Origin: Paenibacillus sp. FSL K6-3182
GTDB taxonomy: Bacteria; Bacillota; Bacilli; Paenibacillales; Paenibacillaceae
Direction: 5' to 3'
Length of the DNA: 64,000 nucleotides
Assembly: GCF_037976325.1 (NCBI RefSeq)
Contig: NZ_CP150265.1
Span: 1,607,501-1,671,500, forward strand
Positions 36,384 to 43,887 of the stretch are shown piece by piece. The notes below the pieces were generated by a model. It made no database searches. It was not told where the DNA came from and saw only the letters and a list, made by a program, of their open reading frames with translations. Each line of letters begins with the position of its first letter. The first letter of the stretch is position 1. Both the position numbers and the translations under genes were made by a program.

Positions 36384-37569
36384 CAGCCTCTAATACGGAA
36401 TTTCCAGCTAATGCGGCTAGAACCGCGCCCTTGATGACGATGCCTTTAAGGCGCCCGTTTGCATCAATAATGGAAATGGGGAATTTCGAATTACTCATTA
36501 ATTCAAACAACTCATTAAGCAGCGTATCCGGCTGTGCGAATGGTGCATCTCGCTCCATTGCATCTTCAAGCTTTTGGCCGTTTTTAATTGCATTCGCTGC
36601 TTCTTCTGCCGTTATAACGCCAAGCAGGCGCATACCTTTGTCGACAACGTAAAGGCTCGATACTCCGCGGTCACGCATAAATTGCAAAGCAACACGCGGA
36701 CCTTTCTCGATCGTTATCGTTTCAGGCTTAATCATGACATGTGATGCTGTAAATACTTTGGATAAATCAACGTCCTCGACGAAACGCTCAACATATTTGT
36801 TCGCTGGCTGCATCAATATTTCTTCAGGTGATCCAATTTGGACGATGCTTCCGTCCTTCATCAAAGCGATTTGATCACCGATCCGCAGTGCTTCGTTTAA
36901 GTCATGGGTAATGAAAACAATTGTTTTCTTCATTTTGGATTGAAGCTCAAGCAGTTCATCCTGCATATCCTTCCGAATTAAAGGATCGAGTGCGCCAAAG
37001 GCTTCATCCATAAGCAGAACATCCGGATCGTTAGCAAGTCCTCTTGCGAGCCCAACGCGCTGCTGCATACCGCCGCTTAATTGGTCAGGATAGCTGTCTG
37101 CCCATCCTTTCAATCCAACAAGCTCTAGCGAATGCATCGCCATTTCTCTGCGTTTTTTCTTATCGATGCCCTGAACCTCTAGTCCGTATTCAATGTTTTG
37201 AATAACGGTGCGATGCGGAAACAGTGCGAACTTCTGAAATACCATACCAACATTTTTTCTTCTAAATTGCCGCAGTTGCTCTGGTGACATCTTAAGCACA
37301 TCTGTCCCGTTAAACAGGACTTGACCTAAAGTAGGTTCAATTAATCGATTGAGAAGACGTACAAGTGTCGACTTGCCGCTACCGGACAAGCCCATAATAA
37401 CAAATATTTGTCCCTCTTCAATCGAGAAATTTGCTTGGTTCACCCCAACCGTAAGCTTTGTTTCTGCAAAAATTTTCTCTTTAGACCATCCTTTATCCAG
37501 CAGCGGGATCGCCTTTTTCGGATCTGTTCCGAAAATTTTGGTCAGCCTCTTGGCTTCTATAATCGCCAT
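36361..37569 (-). CDS. opuAA: Glycine betaine ABC ATPase of OpuA, with CBS domains
   Basis: 402-residue ATPase: Walker A GLSGSGKST, Q-loop KFALFPH, signature LSGGMQQR, Walker B VLLMDEAFGALDP, and a C-terminal pair of CBS domains (from about residue 275) that sense ionic strength in OpuA transporters. ATG 37569 has AAAGGGGG upstream. First gene of the opuA operon, divergent from gbsR. Confidence 0.95.
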   Translation of the reverse strand: MAIIEAKRLTKIFGTDPKKAIPLLDKGWSKEKIFAETKLTVGVNQANFSIEEGQIFVIMGLSGSGKSTLVRLLNRLIEPTLGQVLFNGTDVLKMSPEQLRQFRRKNVGMVFQKFALFPHRTVIQNIEYGLEVQGIDKKKRREMAMHSLELVGLKGWADSYPDQLSGGMQQRVGLARGLANDPDVLLMDEAFGALDPLIRKDMQDELLELQSKMKKTIVFITHDLNEALRIGDQIALMKDGSIVQIGSPEEILMQPANKYVERFVEDVDLSKVFTASHVMIKPETITIEKGPRVALQFMRDRGVSSLYVVDKGMRLLGVITAEEAANAIKNGQKLEDAMERDAPFAQPDTLLNELFELMSNSKFPISIIDANGRLKGIVIKGAVLAALAGNSVLEAGERIEST

Positions 37570-37603
37570 GTTGTGCCCCCTTTGGAATATTTCGACTCCC
37601 ATA

Positions 37604-37633
37604 AGTTTAGTTGGTTATGTTTGTTATGGTCAA
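37604..37633 (-). promoter_or_regulatory. opuA promoter
   Basis: On the minus strand TTGACC (37633-37628), an 18-base spacer and TAAACT (37609-37604), 35 bases before the opuAA start. Confidence 0.5.
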
Positions 37634-37646
37634 AAGGCGTGAGACT

Positions 37647-37696
37647 CTGTATACTACGTACAGTTATAACTTTACGAACTTTACATACTGTATACT
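37647..37696. promoter_or_regulatory. Candidate GbsR operator region
   Basis: CTGTATACT occurs twice in the same direction (37647-37655 and 37688-37696), 41 bases (about four helical turns) apart, each with a GTATAC palindrome, upstream of both the opuA and gbsR promoters. CTGTA-N7-TACAG also forms an inverted repeat in the first copy. This is where a regulator of both units would bind. Confidence 0.5.
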
Positions 37697-37730
37697 CTGG
37701 ATAACTCCCTTTTTCGTATCAAACGTGTTC

Positions 37731-37760
37731 TTTACATATGGATGGTCATTTGATTACAAT
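37731..37760 (+). promoter_or_regulatory. gbsR promoter
   Basis: TTTACA at 37731-37736, 18-base spacer, TACAAT at 37755-37760, about 50 bases before the gbsR start. Confidence 0.55.
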
Positions 37761-37809
37761 AATTGATGTAAGAATGATAGGGGGAAAGACACTCCTCAGG
37801 AGGAACGAC

Positions 37810-38367
37810 ATGAATGAGCTTGCAGCATTAACAGATGAGCAGCTAACCAAGCTGCATAAAGCAAGGCGCCGCGTCATTGAATCAATTGGTGAAAACATGG
37901 ATTTGTATGGCATTACGTTATCCATTGGTCATTTGTACGGCAATATGTACTTTAATCGTGAGCCAGTTACACTTGATGAGATGAGCCAGACGATGGGCAT
38001 GAGCAAGACATCAATGAGTACTGGCATGCGTACGCTGCATGATCTGAAGATGATAAATAAAGTATGGGGTAAAGGCTCAAGAAAAGACTTATATGAAGTA
38101 GAGCCGAACTGGCATCAAAACTTTACGGACTACTTCTCCATTAAATGGAGAAAAGCTGTCGAGCAAAATATGAGTGCCCTAAACCGATCAATGAAGGAAA
38201 TCGATGCTCTAAAGCTTCAATACGAAAGCGAACAAGCTTTCCTTGATGTGCTTGATAATGATACACAAAAGATTGATGAGGCTTTAAAATATTACAAATG
38301 GCTGGATCGTTTAATCGATTCTTTTGAAAATGGAGATATTTACAAGCTAATACCTCTTGAAGAATAA
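37810..38367 (+). CDS. gbsR: GbsR-type MarR-family regulator
   Basis: 185-residue winged-helix regulator (YGNMYFNREPVTLDEMSQTMGMSKTSMSTGMRTLHDLKMINKVW) with a helical C-terminal half. This is the GbsR arrangement known from choline/betaine control, where it represses import and synthesis genes. ATG 37810 follows AGGAGG; an upstream in-frame start at 37738 has no binding site. Divergent from opuA, so opuA is the obvious target. Confidence 0.9.
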   Translation: MNELAALTDEQLTKLHKARRRVIESIGENMDLYGITLSIGHLYGNMYFNREPVTLDEMSQTMGMSKTSMSTGMRTLHDLKMINKVWGKGSRKDLYEVEPNWHQNFTDYFSIKWRKAVEQNMSALNRSMKEIDALKLQYESEQAFLDVLDNDTQKIDEALKYYKWLDRLIDSFENGDIYKLIPLEE

Positions 38368-38411
38368 AATGAGAAACGAAAGGCAACGCTTCTTGCCTTT
38401 ATTATGCTTCA

Positions 38412-38443
38412 AAGCCGCGAGGAATTATTCTTGCGGTTTTTTT
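38412..38443 (+). terminator. Terminator after gbsR
   Basis: AAGCCGCGAG pairs with CTTGCGGTTT (two G-U pairs), followed by a T run. Confidence 0.85.
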
Positions 38444-38600
38444 GCTTGTTTCGAGCATAATATAGAAGCTTTGGAACTGTATAAAAGAGGAATTAATGTA
38501 TTTTTTACAAATATCAAGGTTCTAACTCCTAGGTATGTTTTTCTAAGTAAAATATGGTAAAATCATTACAATCATTTTAGAGCGGGGGATGTATATATCG

Positions 38601-39806
38601 ATGGATAATCGCTTAAGAGCTAGCACTGAGCCTATGATTATTACGAACGGAAAGATCGTTTTGCCTGGCCAAATGGCTGACGGGGCAATTGCTATTATCG
38701 ATGGGCGAATAACTGCTGTGCTGCACGATGAATTGGCAATCAGCAATTGGATAAAGCTGCACCCCCAGTCTATAAACATAGATGCGAAGCAGCAATACAT
38801 ACTTCCAGGTCTCATTGACATTCATTGCGATGCGATTGAGAAAGAAGTGCAGCCGCGTCCCAATACATTGTTTCCTTTGGATATGGCATTGCTAGAGTTT
38901 GAACGGAAGCTGCCGGTGCATGGCATAACTACGATGTATCATTCATTATCACTTGGCGTAGGGCTTAGTTTACGAGGAGATCATTTGCTAACGGGGATGA
39001 TTGAGCATATTAACAGCTACCGCAATAAACGATCGATGATTCGCAATCGTATACATTTGCGCTTTGAGGTATCACATTTGGCAGGTATGCCCATTATTGA
39101 AAGGTTTTTGAATGAGAAAGCGATTGATTATTTATCGTTTATGGATCATTCACCCGGGCAAGGCCAATATCGTGAGCCCGGCTCATTTGAGCGTTATGTA
39201 ATGAAGAATCAGGGTGTAGGCGTTGTAGAGGTACGTGCAATTGTTGATAATCTCATTCAGCAAAGGCAACTGGTAAATGGTGATCATTTGAAGAATCTGA
39301 GCAAACTTGCAGCTGAAGCTGGCATAGCTGTTGCCTCACATGACGATGATTCGGTGGAGAAGGTAGATGAGTCGCTTGATTTTGGGGTTTCTGTCTGTGA
39401 GTTTCCAATTAATATGGTTACGGCAAAATATGCTTCTAAGCGAGGGCTTCATGTTTGTGTAGGTGCTCCTAATGTTGTTAGAGGCGCGTCTCATGACAAC
39501 AATTTAAAGGCGGTCGACGCAATTGCTGCTGGTGCTGCCCATATTTTATGCTCAGACTATCATCCATCTTCTATGCTGGCAGCTGTGTTTAAGCTTGCAG
39601 ATGAAGGGATTGCCGCTTTGCCAGCAGCGGTACGGATGGTCTCATTACATCCAGCGCAGGCATTGGGCGTGGATGGTGACATTGGTTCCATAGAGCTTGG
39701 CAAAGCAGCGGATTTAATTATTGTGGATCGTTATGATGGCCTGCCTTGGGTAACAGCTACCATTATCGGAGGCCAAATTGTTTATTCTGCAGCTGTGCGT
39801 TACTGA
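38601..39806 (+). CDS. phnM: PhnM-like phosphonate metabolism hydrolase
   Basis: 401-residue amidohydrolase resembling ribose-1-methylphosphonate 5-triphosphate diphosphatase of the C-P lyase pathway. Metal-site motifs are visible: PGLIDIHCDAIEKE (with the PhnM-specific D-EKE), MDHSPGQGQY, VASHDDD and the C-terminal CSDYHPSSML. ATG 38601 is preferred; ATG 38589 abuts the GGGGG binding site. No other C-P lyase (phn) genes are present in this window. An extended -10 (TGGTAAAAT near 38555) lies upstream. Confidence 0.88.
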   Translation: MDNRLRASTEPMIITNGKIVLPGQMADGAIAIIDGRITAVLHDELAISNWIKLHPQSINIDAKQQYILPGLIDIHCDAIEKEVQPRPNTLFPLDMALLEFERKLPVHGITTMYHSLSLGVGLSLRGDHLLTGMIEHINSYRNKRSMIRNRIHLRFEVSHLAGMPIIERFLNEKAIDYLSFMDHSPGQGQYREPGSFERYVMKNQGVGVVEVRAIVDNLIQQRQLVNGDHLKNLSKLAAEAGIAVASHDDDSVEKVDESLDFGVSVCEFPINMVTAKYASKRGLHVCVGAPNVVRGASHDNNLKAVDAIAAGAAHILCSDYHPSSMLAAVFKLADEGIAALPAAVRMVSLHPAQALGVDGDIGSIELGKAADLIIVDRYDGLPWVTATIIGGQIVYSAAVRY

Positions 39807-40033
39807 GACGGATTAGCATGCTCAGAATGATGAAGATGCCTATATAAGGAATCAACCATTCGCTCTTGCTCTAGCTCAGTGGATTGCTGCCAGATCATCT
39901 CAAACAGTACGCCTAGCCCCGGCAAAGCACGCTCATCCGCGCCAATTGAGTCTTCAATTACTTCCGATAGATCTTTCGCAGAGTTATCCTGCACACGCAT
40001 AACGATTGCTTGACGCAGATCAATTTCTTTCAA
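39800..40033 (-). CDS. sspI: Small acid-soluble spore protein SspI
   Basis: 77-residue spore protein. The core LRQAIVMRVQDNSAKDLSEVIEDSIGADERALPGLGVLFEMIWQQS matches SspI (LPGLGVLFE is diagnostic). TTG 40033 is chosen because AGGAGG lies about nine bases upstream; the longer ATG at 40054 contains that site. The end overlaps the phnM stop by seven bases (converging genes). Shows that the organism forms endospores. Confidence 0.88.
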   Translation of the reverse strand: MKEIDLRQAIVMRVQDNSAKDLSEVIEDSIGADERALPGLGVLFEMIWQQSTELEQERMVDSLYRHLHHSEHANPSQ

Positions 40034-40092
40034 ACTAAACAGCCTCCTGCCCATTGGGATTTACTTATTTACTATGTCCAGTGCATGCTTCT

Positions 40093-40122
40093 TTCATCCG
40101 AATGAGCAAGCTATGGTATACT
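40093..40122 (+). promoter_or_regulatory. Promoter of the KtrA-like gene
   Basis: Extended -10 TGGTATACT (hexamer 40117-40122) with TTCATC at 40093-40098 as a weak -35 (18-base spacer). Confidence 0.5.
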
Positions 40123-40169
40123 GTCTAAATAACTGCAGCAATCATCCGCGTAAGGAGGATTATGTATCG

Positions 40170-40835
40170 ATGGCAAAGAAGCAATACGCAGTAATTGGAA
40201 TGGGGCGTTTTGGCTCCAGCATTGCAAAAGCTTTGACAGATATGGGCTTTGAGGTATTAGCTATTGACTCGAACGAACAGCGAGTACAAGAAGTCGTTAA
40301 TTTTGTAACTCATGCAGTATCCGCTGATTCAACGGATGAGGAAGCGCTTCGAGCGCTCGGTATTCGGAATTTTGATGTTGTCGTCGTTGCGATAGGACAA
40401 GACATTCAGTCCAGCATTTTGACGACGCTCATTTTGAAGGATTTAGGCGTAAAAACGTTAATCGTCAAAGCTCAAAACGAGCTTCATGGTAAAGTTGTAG
40501 GCAAAATTGGTGCCGATAAGGTCGTTTTTCCCGAACGGGATATGGGCCTGCGCGTTGCGCATCATCTTGTGTCGCCTAACATTCTCGATTATATCGAGAT
40601 ATCAGACGATTATAGCATCATTGAAATTAAAGCTCCCGAGCCAATGATTGGACAAAGCTTGAAGAAGCTCGATATAAGGGCGAAGTATAAATGTAATGTT
40701 ATGGCTATCAAAACAGGCTCTACAATGAACATCGCTCCATATGCGGACGATTTAATTGGCAGGGACGATATTCTTGTTATTGTAGGTAAAAACTCAGATC
40801 TAACAAATTTAGAAATTGCATATTCGGAAGGTTAA
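40170..40835 (+). CDS. KtrA-like K+ uptake regulator (RCK protein)
   Basis: 221-residue cytoplasmic gating subunit of a Ktr-type potassium transporter. RCK_N domain with the nucleotide-binding GMGRFGSSIA and later D-E residues (residues 1-140), then an RCK_C domain (~140-221), where c-di-AMP binds in KtrA/KtrC proteins. ATG 40170 follows AAGGAGG at 40153. The membrane subunit (KtrB/D) is not adjacent, as is often the case for KtrC. Confidence 0.9.
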   Translation: MAKKQYAVIGMGRFGSSIAKALTDMGFEVLAIDSNEQRVQEVVNFVTHAVSADSTDEEALRALGIRNFDVVVVAIGQDIQSSILTTLILKDLGVKTLIVKAQNELHGKVVGKIGADKVVFPERDMGLRVAHHLVSPNILDYIEISDDYSIIEIKAPEPMIGQSLKKLDIRAKYKCNVMAIKTGSTMNIAPYADDLIGRDDILVIVGKNSDLTNLEIAYSEG

Positions 40836-40843
40836 ATCAAACT

Positions 40844-41668
40844 ATGAATGAAAATTTTGATTCTTTGCTATCATCTGTACAAAATGACAGAGTCAAGCAG
40901 TGGGCATCGCTGCTAGACAAAAAATACCGTGATCGCAGCGGCCAATTCCTAATTGAAGGCGTTCATCTCGTATTGGAAGCGCTGAGAGGAACAGCAAAAG
41001 TTACGACGATAGTTTATGATGCAGAACGCGGTATTCCCGCAGAGCTTAAGCTGGAGCGAGAAACGAATGATACGGAGGCAACACTCGGTTTAGAGTGGGT
41101 TCAAGCTTCACGATCGGTCATGTCAAAATGCACAGGAACGGATACGCCTCCACCTGTATTTGCTATTTTGTCAAAGCTGTCCGTACATAAAGAGGCATTA
41201 TATCGCAAAAACGGGCTTGTCGTTGTGCTTGACGGCGTACGAGATCCTGGAAATGCGGGAACGATCATCCGCAGCGCGGATGCGGTTGGCGCAGATGCTG
41301 TTATTTTGGGCAAAGGCTGCGTGGACCTCTACAATCCGAAAACCGTAAGATCTACGATGGGTTCTTTATTCCATCTGCCTATTATAGAAGCGGATTTAAA
41401 AGAACTTCTGCCCGAAGCGAAAGAAAAAGGCATGAAGCTTATTGGGACAAGCCTACAAGCAGAGCATACCTGCTATGGCTACGACTGGACACAGTCAACA
41501 TGGCTGCTGATGGGCAGCGAATCAGAAGGACTGTGTCCTGAAGTTCGCGCGCTCGTGGATGAATCGGTCATTATTCCGATGGTTGGACAAGCAGAGTCGT
41601 TAAATGTAGCGATGGCAGCAACGGTTTTGCTGTATGAAAGCTTGCGTCAGCGGGCTTATAACAAATAA
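40844..41668 (+). CDS. TrmH/SpoU-family RNA methyltransferase
   Basis: 274-residue SPOUT-class RNA 2'-O-methyltransferase with an N-terminal L30e-like substrate-binding domain and a C-terminal knotted domain: NPGNAGTIIRSADAVGAD-type motif 1, KTVRSTMGSLFHLP motif 2 and GSESEGL...VIIPMVGQAESLNVAMAATVLLYE motif 3. It follows the KtrA-like gene by nine bases and probably shares its transcript. The modified nucleotide cannot be deduced. Confidence 0.9.
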   Translation: MNENFDSLLSSVQNDRVKQWASLLDKKYRDRSGQFLIEGVHLVLEALRGTAKVTTIVYDAERGIPAELKLERETNDTEATLGLEWVQASRSVMSKCTGTDTPPPVFAILSKLSVHKEALYRKNGLVVVLDGVRDPGNAGTIIRSADAVGADAVILGKGCVDLYNPKTVRSTMGSLFHLPIIEADLKELLPEAKEKGMKLIGTSLQAEHTCYGYDWTQSTWLLMGSESEGLCPEVRALVDESVIIPMVGQAESLNVAMAATVLLYESLRQRAYNK

Positions 41669-41685
41669 ATATCGAAATCAAAAAA

Positions 41686-41727
41686 AGGCTGTTACAAGGT
41701 TATTACCTTGTGACAGCCTCTCGTTTT
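41686..41727 (+). terminator. Terminator after the TrmH gene
   Basis: AGGCTGTTACAAGGT pairs with ACCTTGTGACAGCCT around TAT (one G-U), followed by a short T-rich tract. Confidence 0.85.
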
Positions 41728-41737
41728 TCACGCTAGC

Positions 41738-42274
41738 TTATTGGATAACTCCGCAAGCGATACGATTACCAGAATTTCCGGATGGATCGGTAACATAATC
41801 ATCTTCTTTTTCATGGATGATAATGGATGTGCCGCCGTCCTTTAATAAGGAATTTGGTTTGCCTTTCAAGAGCGTCACATCGCTGCTTACGATATCAGCC
41901 TTCACTTTGCCATCGGCATCTACCGTAATATTGGGGAGGTCACCGTTATGGTAGCCTTTTGGATTGTTAAAGCCATGCTGCTTATTCACTGGATTGAAAT
42001 GAGCTTCAGCCGTTTTGAAATCAGGAGTATCGCATTTGCCCACGCTGTGAAAGTGAATACCATGCTTGCCTGGAGCAAGCTTCTCCGCTTCAATGTGCAA
42101 ATATACTTTGTCAGCTTTTTGGGTGAGCTGAGCTGATCCAATATGTTGGCCTTCGCTGTTAATTATAGTGACAAGTACTCCAGCAGGTTCAGCATTTGGA
42201 TTTGGATGTGCTAATACAATTCCAAATGTTTGGGTCAGGAATAGCAAACAGACTAACATAGATATTTTTCTCAT
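41738..42274 (-). CDS. sodC: Cu/Zn superoxide dismutase, secreted
   Basis: 178-residue SodC-family protein that dismutates superoxide outside the membrane. Signal peptide of ~28 residues without lipobox. Metal and active-site pattern present: GIHFHSVGKCD (copper His pair), AEAHFNP, HGFNNPKGYHNGDLPN (zinc-site His/Asp) and GNSGNRIACGVI with the electrostatic Arg. The usual HNxK-G-H pattern is retained except that HGF reads HGFNN. ATG 42274 follows GGGAG. Convergent with the upstream methyltransferase. Confidence 0.88.
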   Translation of the reverse strand: MRKISMLVCLLFLTQTFGIVLAHPNPNAEPAGVLVTIINSEGQHIGSAQLTQKADKVYLHIEAEKLAPGKHGIHFHSVGKCDTPDFKTAEAHFNPVNKQHGFNNPKGYHNGDLPNITVDADGKVKADIVSSDVTLLKGKPNSLLKDGGTSIIIHEKEDDYVTDPSGNSGNRIACGVIQ

Positions 42275-42386
42275 CGTATTCTCCCATTCATCTTGTTTTT
42301 GTTTTGACCGCATAGAAAACGGCAATATGCTTATAGTGTGCAAAACGATTACTTTTATACATAAAAATCCAGCTGGAGGAATGAGT

Positions 42387-42857
42387 ATGAATATTAGAAG
42401 GTTCCTTGAAGAGGATATTAGTGAGGTTGTTTCCCTATTCTATGAAACGGTGCATGAAGTAAACAAACAACATTATTCAAAAGATCAGCTTAACGCTTGG
42501 GCTCCACAAGATGAGACAGACCAAAAAATCAAAGCTTGGAAGGAATCCATGGTTCGAAATATTACTTTTATCGCTGAGAACAGCGGTCAAATTGTAGGAT
42601 TTGCTGACATGACCTATGGAGGGGAACTGGATCGAATGTATGTCCATAAGGATTATCAGAGAAGAGGCGTAGCTTCAGCCCTATTGAAAAAACTTGAAGC
42701 TGAAGCTGGTCGACTAGGGGTAAATGAGATAAAAACAGATGCGAGCATAACAGCAAAACCATTTTTTGAACGTCATGAGTACCGGGAAGTTGAGTCGCAA
42801 GTCGTGGAACGGAGAGGTGTGAAATTAAACAATTTTAAAATGATCAAAAAGCTTTAA
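42387..42857 (+). CDS. GNAT-family N-acetyltransferase
   Basis: 156-residue acetyltransferase with the acetyl-CoA loop DRMYVHKDYQRRGVASALLKKLE (Q/RxxGxA) near residues 85-107, preceded by the strand FADMTYGGELD. ATG 42387 lies seven bases after GGAGG; ATG 42381 is adjacent to it. Substrate unknown. Confidence 0.88.
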   Translation: MNIRRFLEEDISEVVSLFYETVHEVNKQHYSKDQLNAWAPQDETDQKIKAWKESMVRNITFIAENSGQIVGFADMTYGGELDRMYVHKDYQRRGVASALLKKLEAEAGRLGVNEIKTDASITAKPFFERHEYREVESQVVERRGVKLNNFKMIKKL

Positions 42858-42880
42858 AAATACTCATACGAAGAAGAATA

Positions 42881-43039
42881 CTATGTAGCCGCTGTGTTTG
42901 TCGCTTCCTTCTGAATGCTATGAACACCCATCACAACTGCAATAAGCTCATAGTCTATACTTCCAGCAGAGGCTCCATTTGCATCCATAATCGTTGTTTC
43001 ACCAGCATTAAAGAAGTTGTCTTTAAAATAAAGCTCCAC
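42881..43039 (-). pseudogene. Possible remnant of a LURP-one/YxjI-like gene
   Basis: A 52-codon frame starting GTG 43039 with AAAGGTGG upstream. Its first ~30 residues (VELYFKDNFFNAGETTIMDA) look like the start of small LURP-one-like (phospholipid scramblase-fold) proteins, but the frame ends after ~50 residues where those are usually several times longer. Either a truncated relic or a small gene of unknown function. Confidence 0.35.
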
Positions 43040-43079
43040 TTGAATACCACCTTTCTGTTTAAGAATAAGAAATGTCCGG

Positions 43080-43499
43080 CTAGCCAAATATATTTTTTAC
43101 AAACGGAGTTATGGGCATATCTATTAAATCACACATAGGAATCCACTTTGCGCCTAACGAGTCTTGACCATCGCCATCCGTTCTTAAATTAAATGTATCA
43201 TCTACTAGTTTTACATCATAAATAATGCCGATATGGTGCATCTCTTCTAATTTATCCGCTTTAAATGGCCAGATCAGCGTATATGACATTGTCGTTTTGA
43301 TGGTGCCAGTTAACGCTGTAATTCCTGTCTCTTCTTTAAACTCTCTAATGAGTGTTTGATAAGGCTCCTCTCCAAATTCAATCGACCCTCCTGGGAAATC
43401 CCACTTCCCTGTATGCGGCCCTCTGCCTTTTTTAATGAGCAATACTTTATCGTCTTTCTTCAAGATGCCGTACACCCCAAGATGTGTAAATCTATCCAT
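43080..43499 (-). CDS. NUDIX hydrolase
   Basis: 139-residue pyrophosphohydrolase with a complete NUDIX box GGSIEFGEEPYQTLIREFKEETGI (Gx5Ex7REUxEExGU) near residues 37-59. AAGGAGG precedes ATG 43499. Substrate not predictable; a housekeeping clean-up role is usual. Confidence 0.93.
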   Translation of the reverse strand: MDRFTHLGVYGILKKDDKVLLIKKGRGPHTGKWDFPGGSIEFGEEPYQTLIREFKEETGITALTGTIKTTMSYTLIWPFKADKLEEMHHIGIIYDVKLVDDTFNLRTDGDGQDSLGAKWIPMCDLIDMPITPFVKNIFG

Positions 43500-43637
43500 A
43501 TATAAGCCTCCTTCACAATGTCATCTTCGACATCATGTGCGCTTACTCCTTGTAAATACAAAATTTGGTTTGGCTATTGCAATAACACTTGCCCTTATGT
43601 TATTTTAAAAAGAATGAATGAAAGGGAGGTGAAGTAG
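43500..43637. other. Spacer with the presumed promoter of the ABC-F unit
   Basis: Non-coding. A promoter for the leader ORF must lie here; TTGCAA at 43577 and TTATGTTATTTT near 43595 are possible elements but spacing is not ideal, so no firm call is made. Confidence 0.4.
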
Positions 43638-43781
43638 GTGAATCACGAAATGGTCAATAACCGTATTAGCCAGCTGCCGATTGCTATGGCTGGCATTGTT
43701 CATACATTTTCCGCGAACGGGAGAGGTCTGTCCAATTATGCTCATACGATTAAACCATTCGCGAGAAGACGCCTACTTTAA
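43638..43781 (+). CDS. 47-residue leader ORF upstream of the ABC-F gene
   Basis: GTG 43638 follows GGGAGGTG at 43624-43631 with ideal spacing, and the frame runs 47 codons to TAA 43781. The product is basic at its end (FARRRLL) and not recognised. Between its stop and the ABC-F gene lie a small hairpin and a strong terminator. By position it could be the translated sensor of a ribosome-mediated attenuator, as known for ABC-F antibiotic-resistance genes such as vmlR. It is too short for the usual ORF cut-off. Confidence 0.5.
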   Translation: MNHEMVNNRISQLPIAMAGIVHTFSANGRGLSNYAHTIKPFARRRLL

Positions 43782-43787
43782 CCACTA

Positions 43788-43841
43788 CGGATAGCTTTAC
43801 CATCCGAAGGGTCGCAGGCTTGTTGCTGCGGCTCTTTTTTT
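43788..43841 (+). terminator. Hairpin and intrinsic terminator in the ABC-F leader
   Basis: First hairpin CGGAT/ATCCG (43788-43806), then terminator AAGGGTCGCAG with CTGCGGCTCTT (43807-43817 with 43826-43836) followed by TTTTT. It lies 46 bases before the ABC-F start, so read-through is required to express that gene. Confidence 0.75.
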
Positions 43842-43887
43842 GTTGTGTTTGAGAGTCAGGGTCTTCATCTAACAGGAGGCTCTTCAC

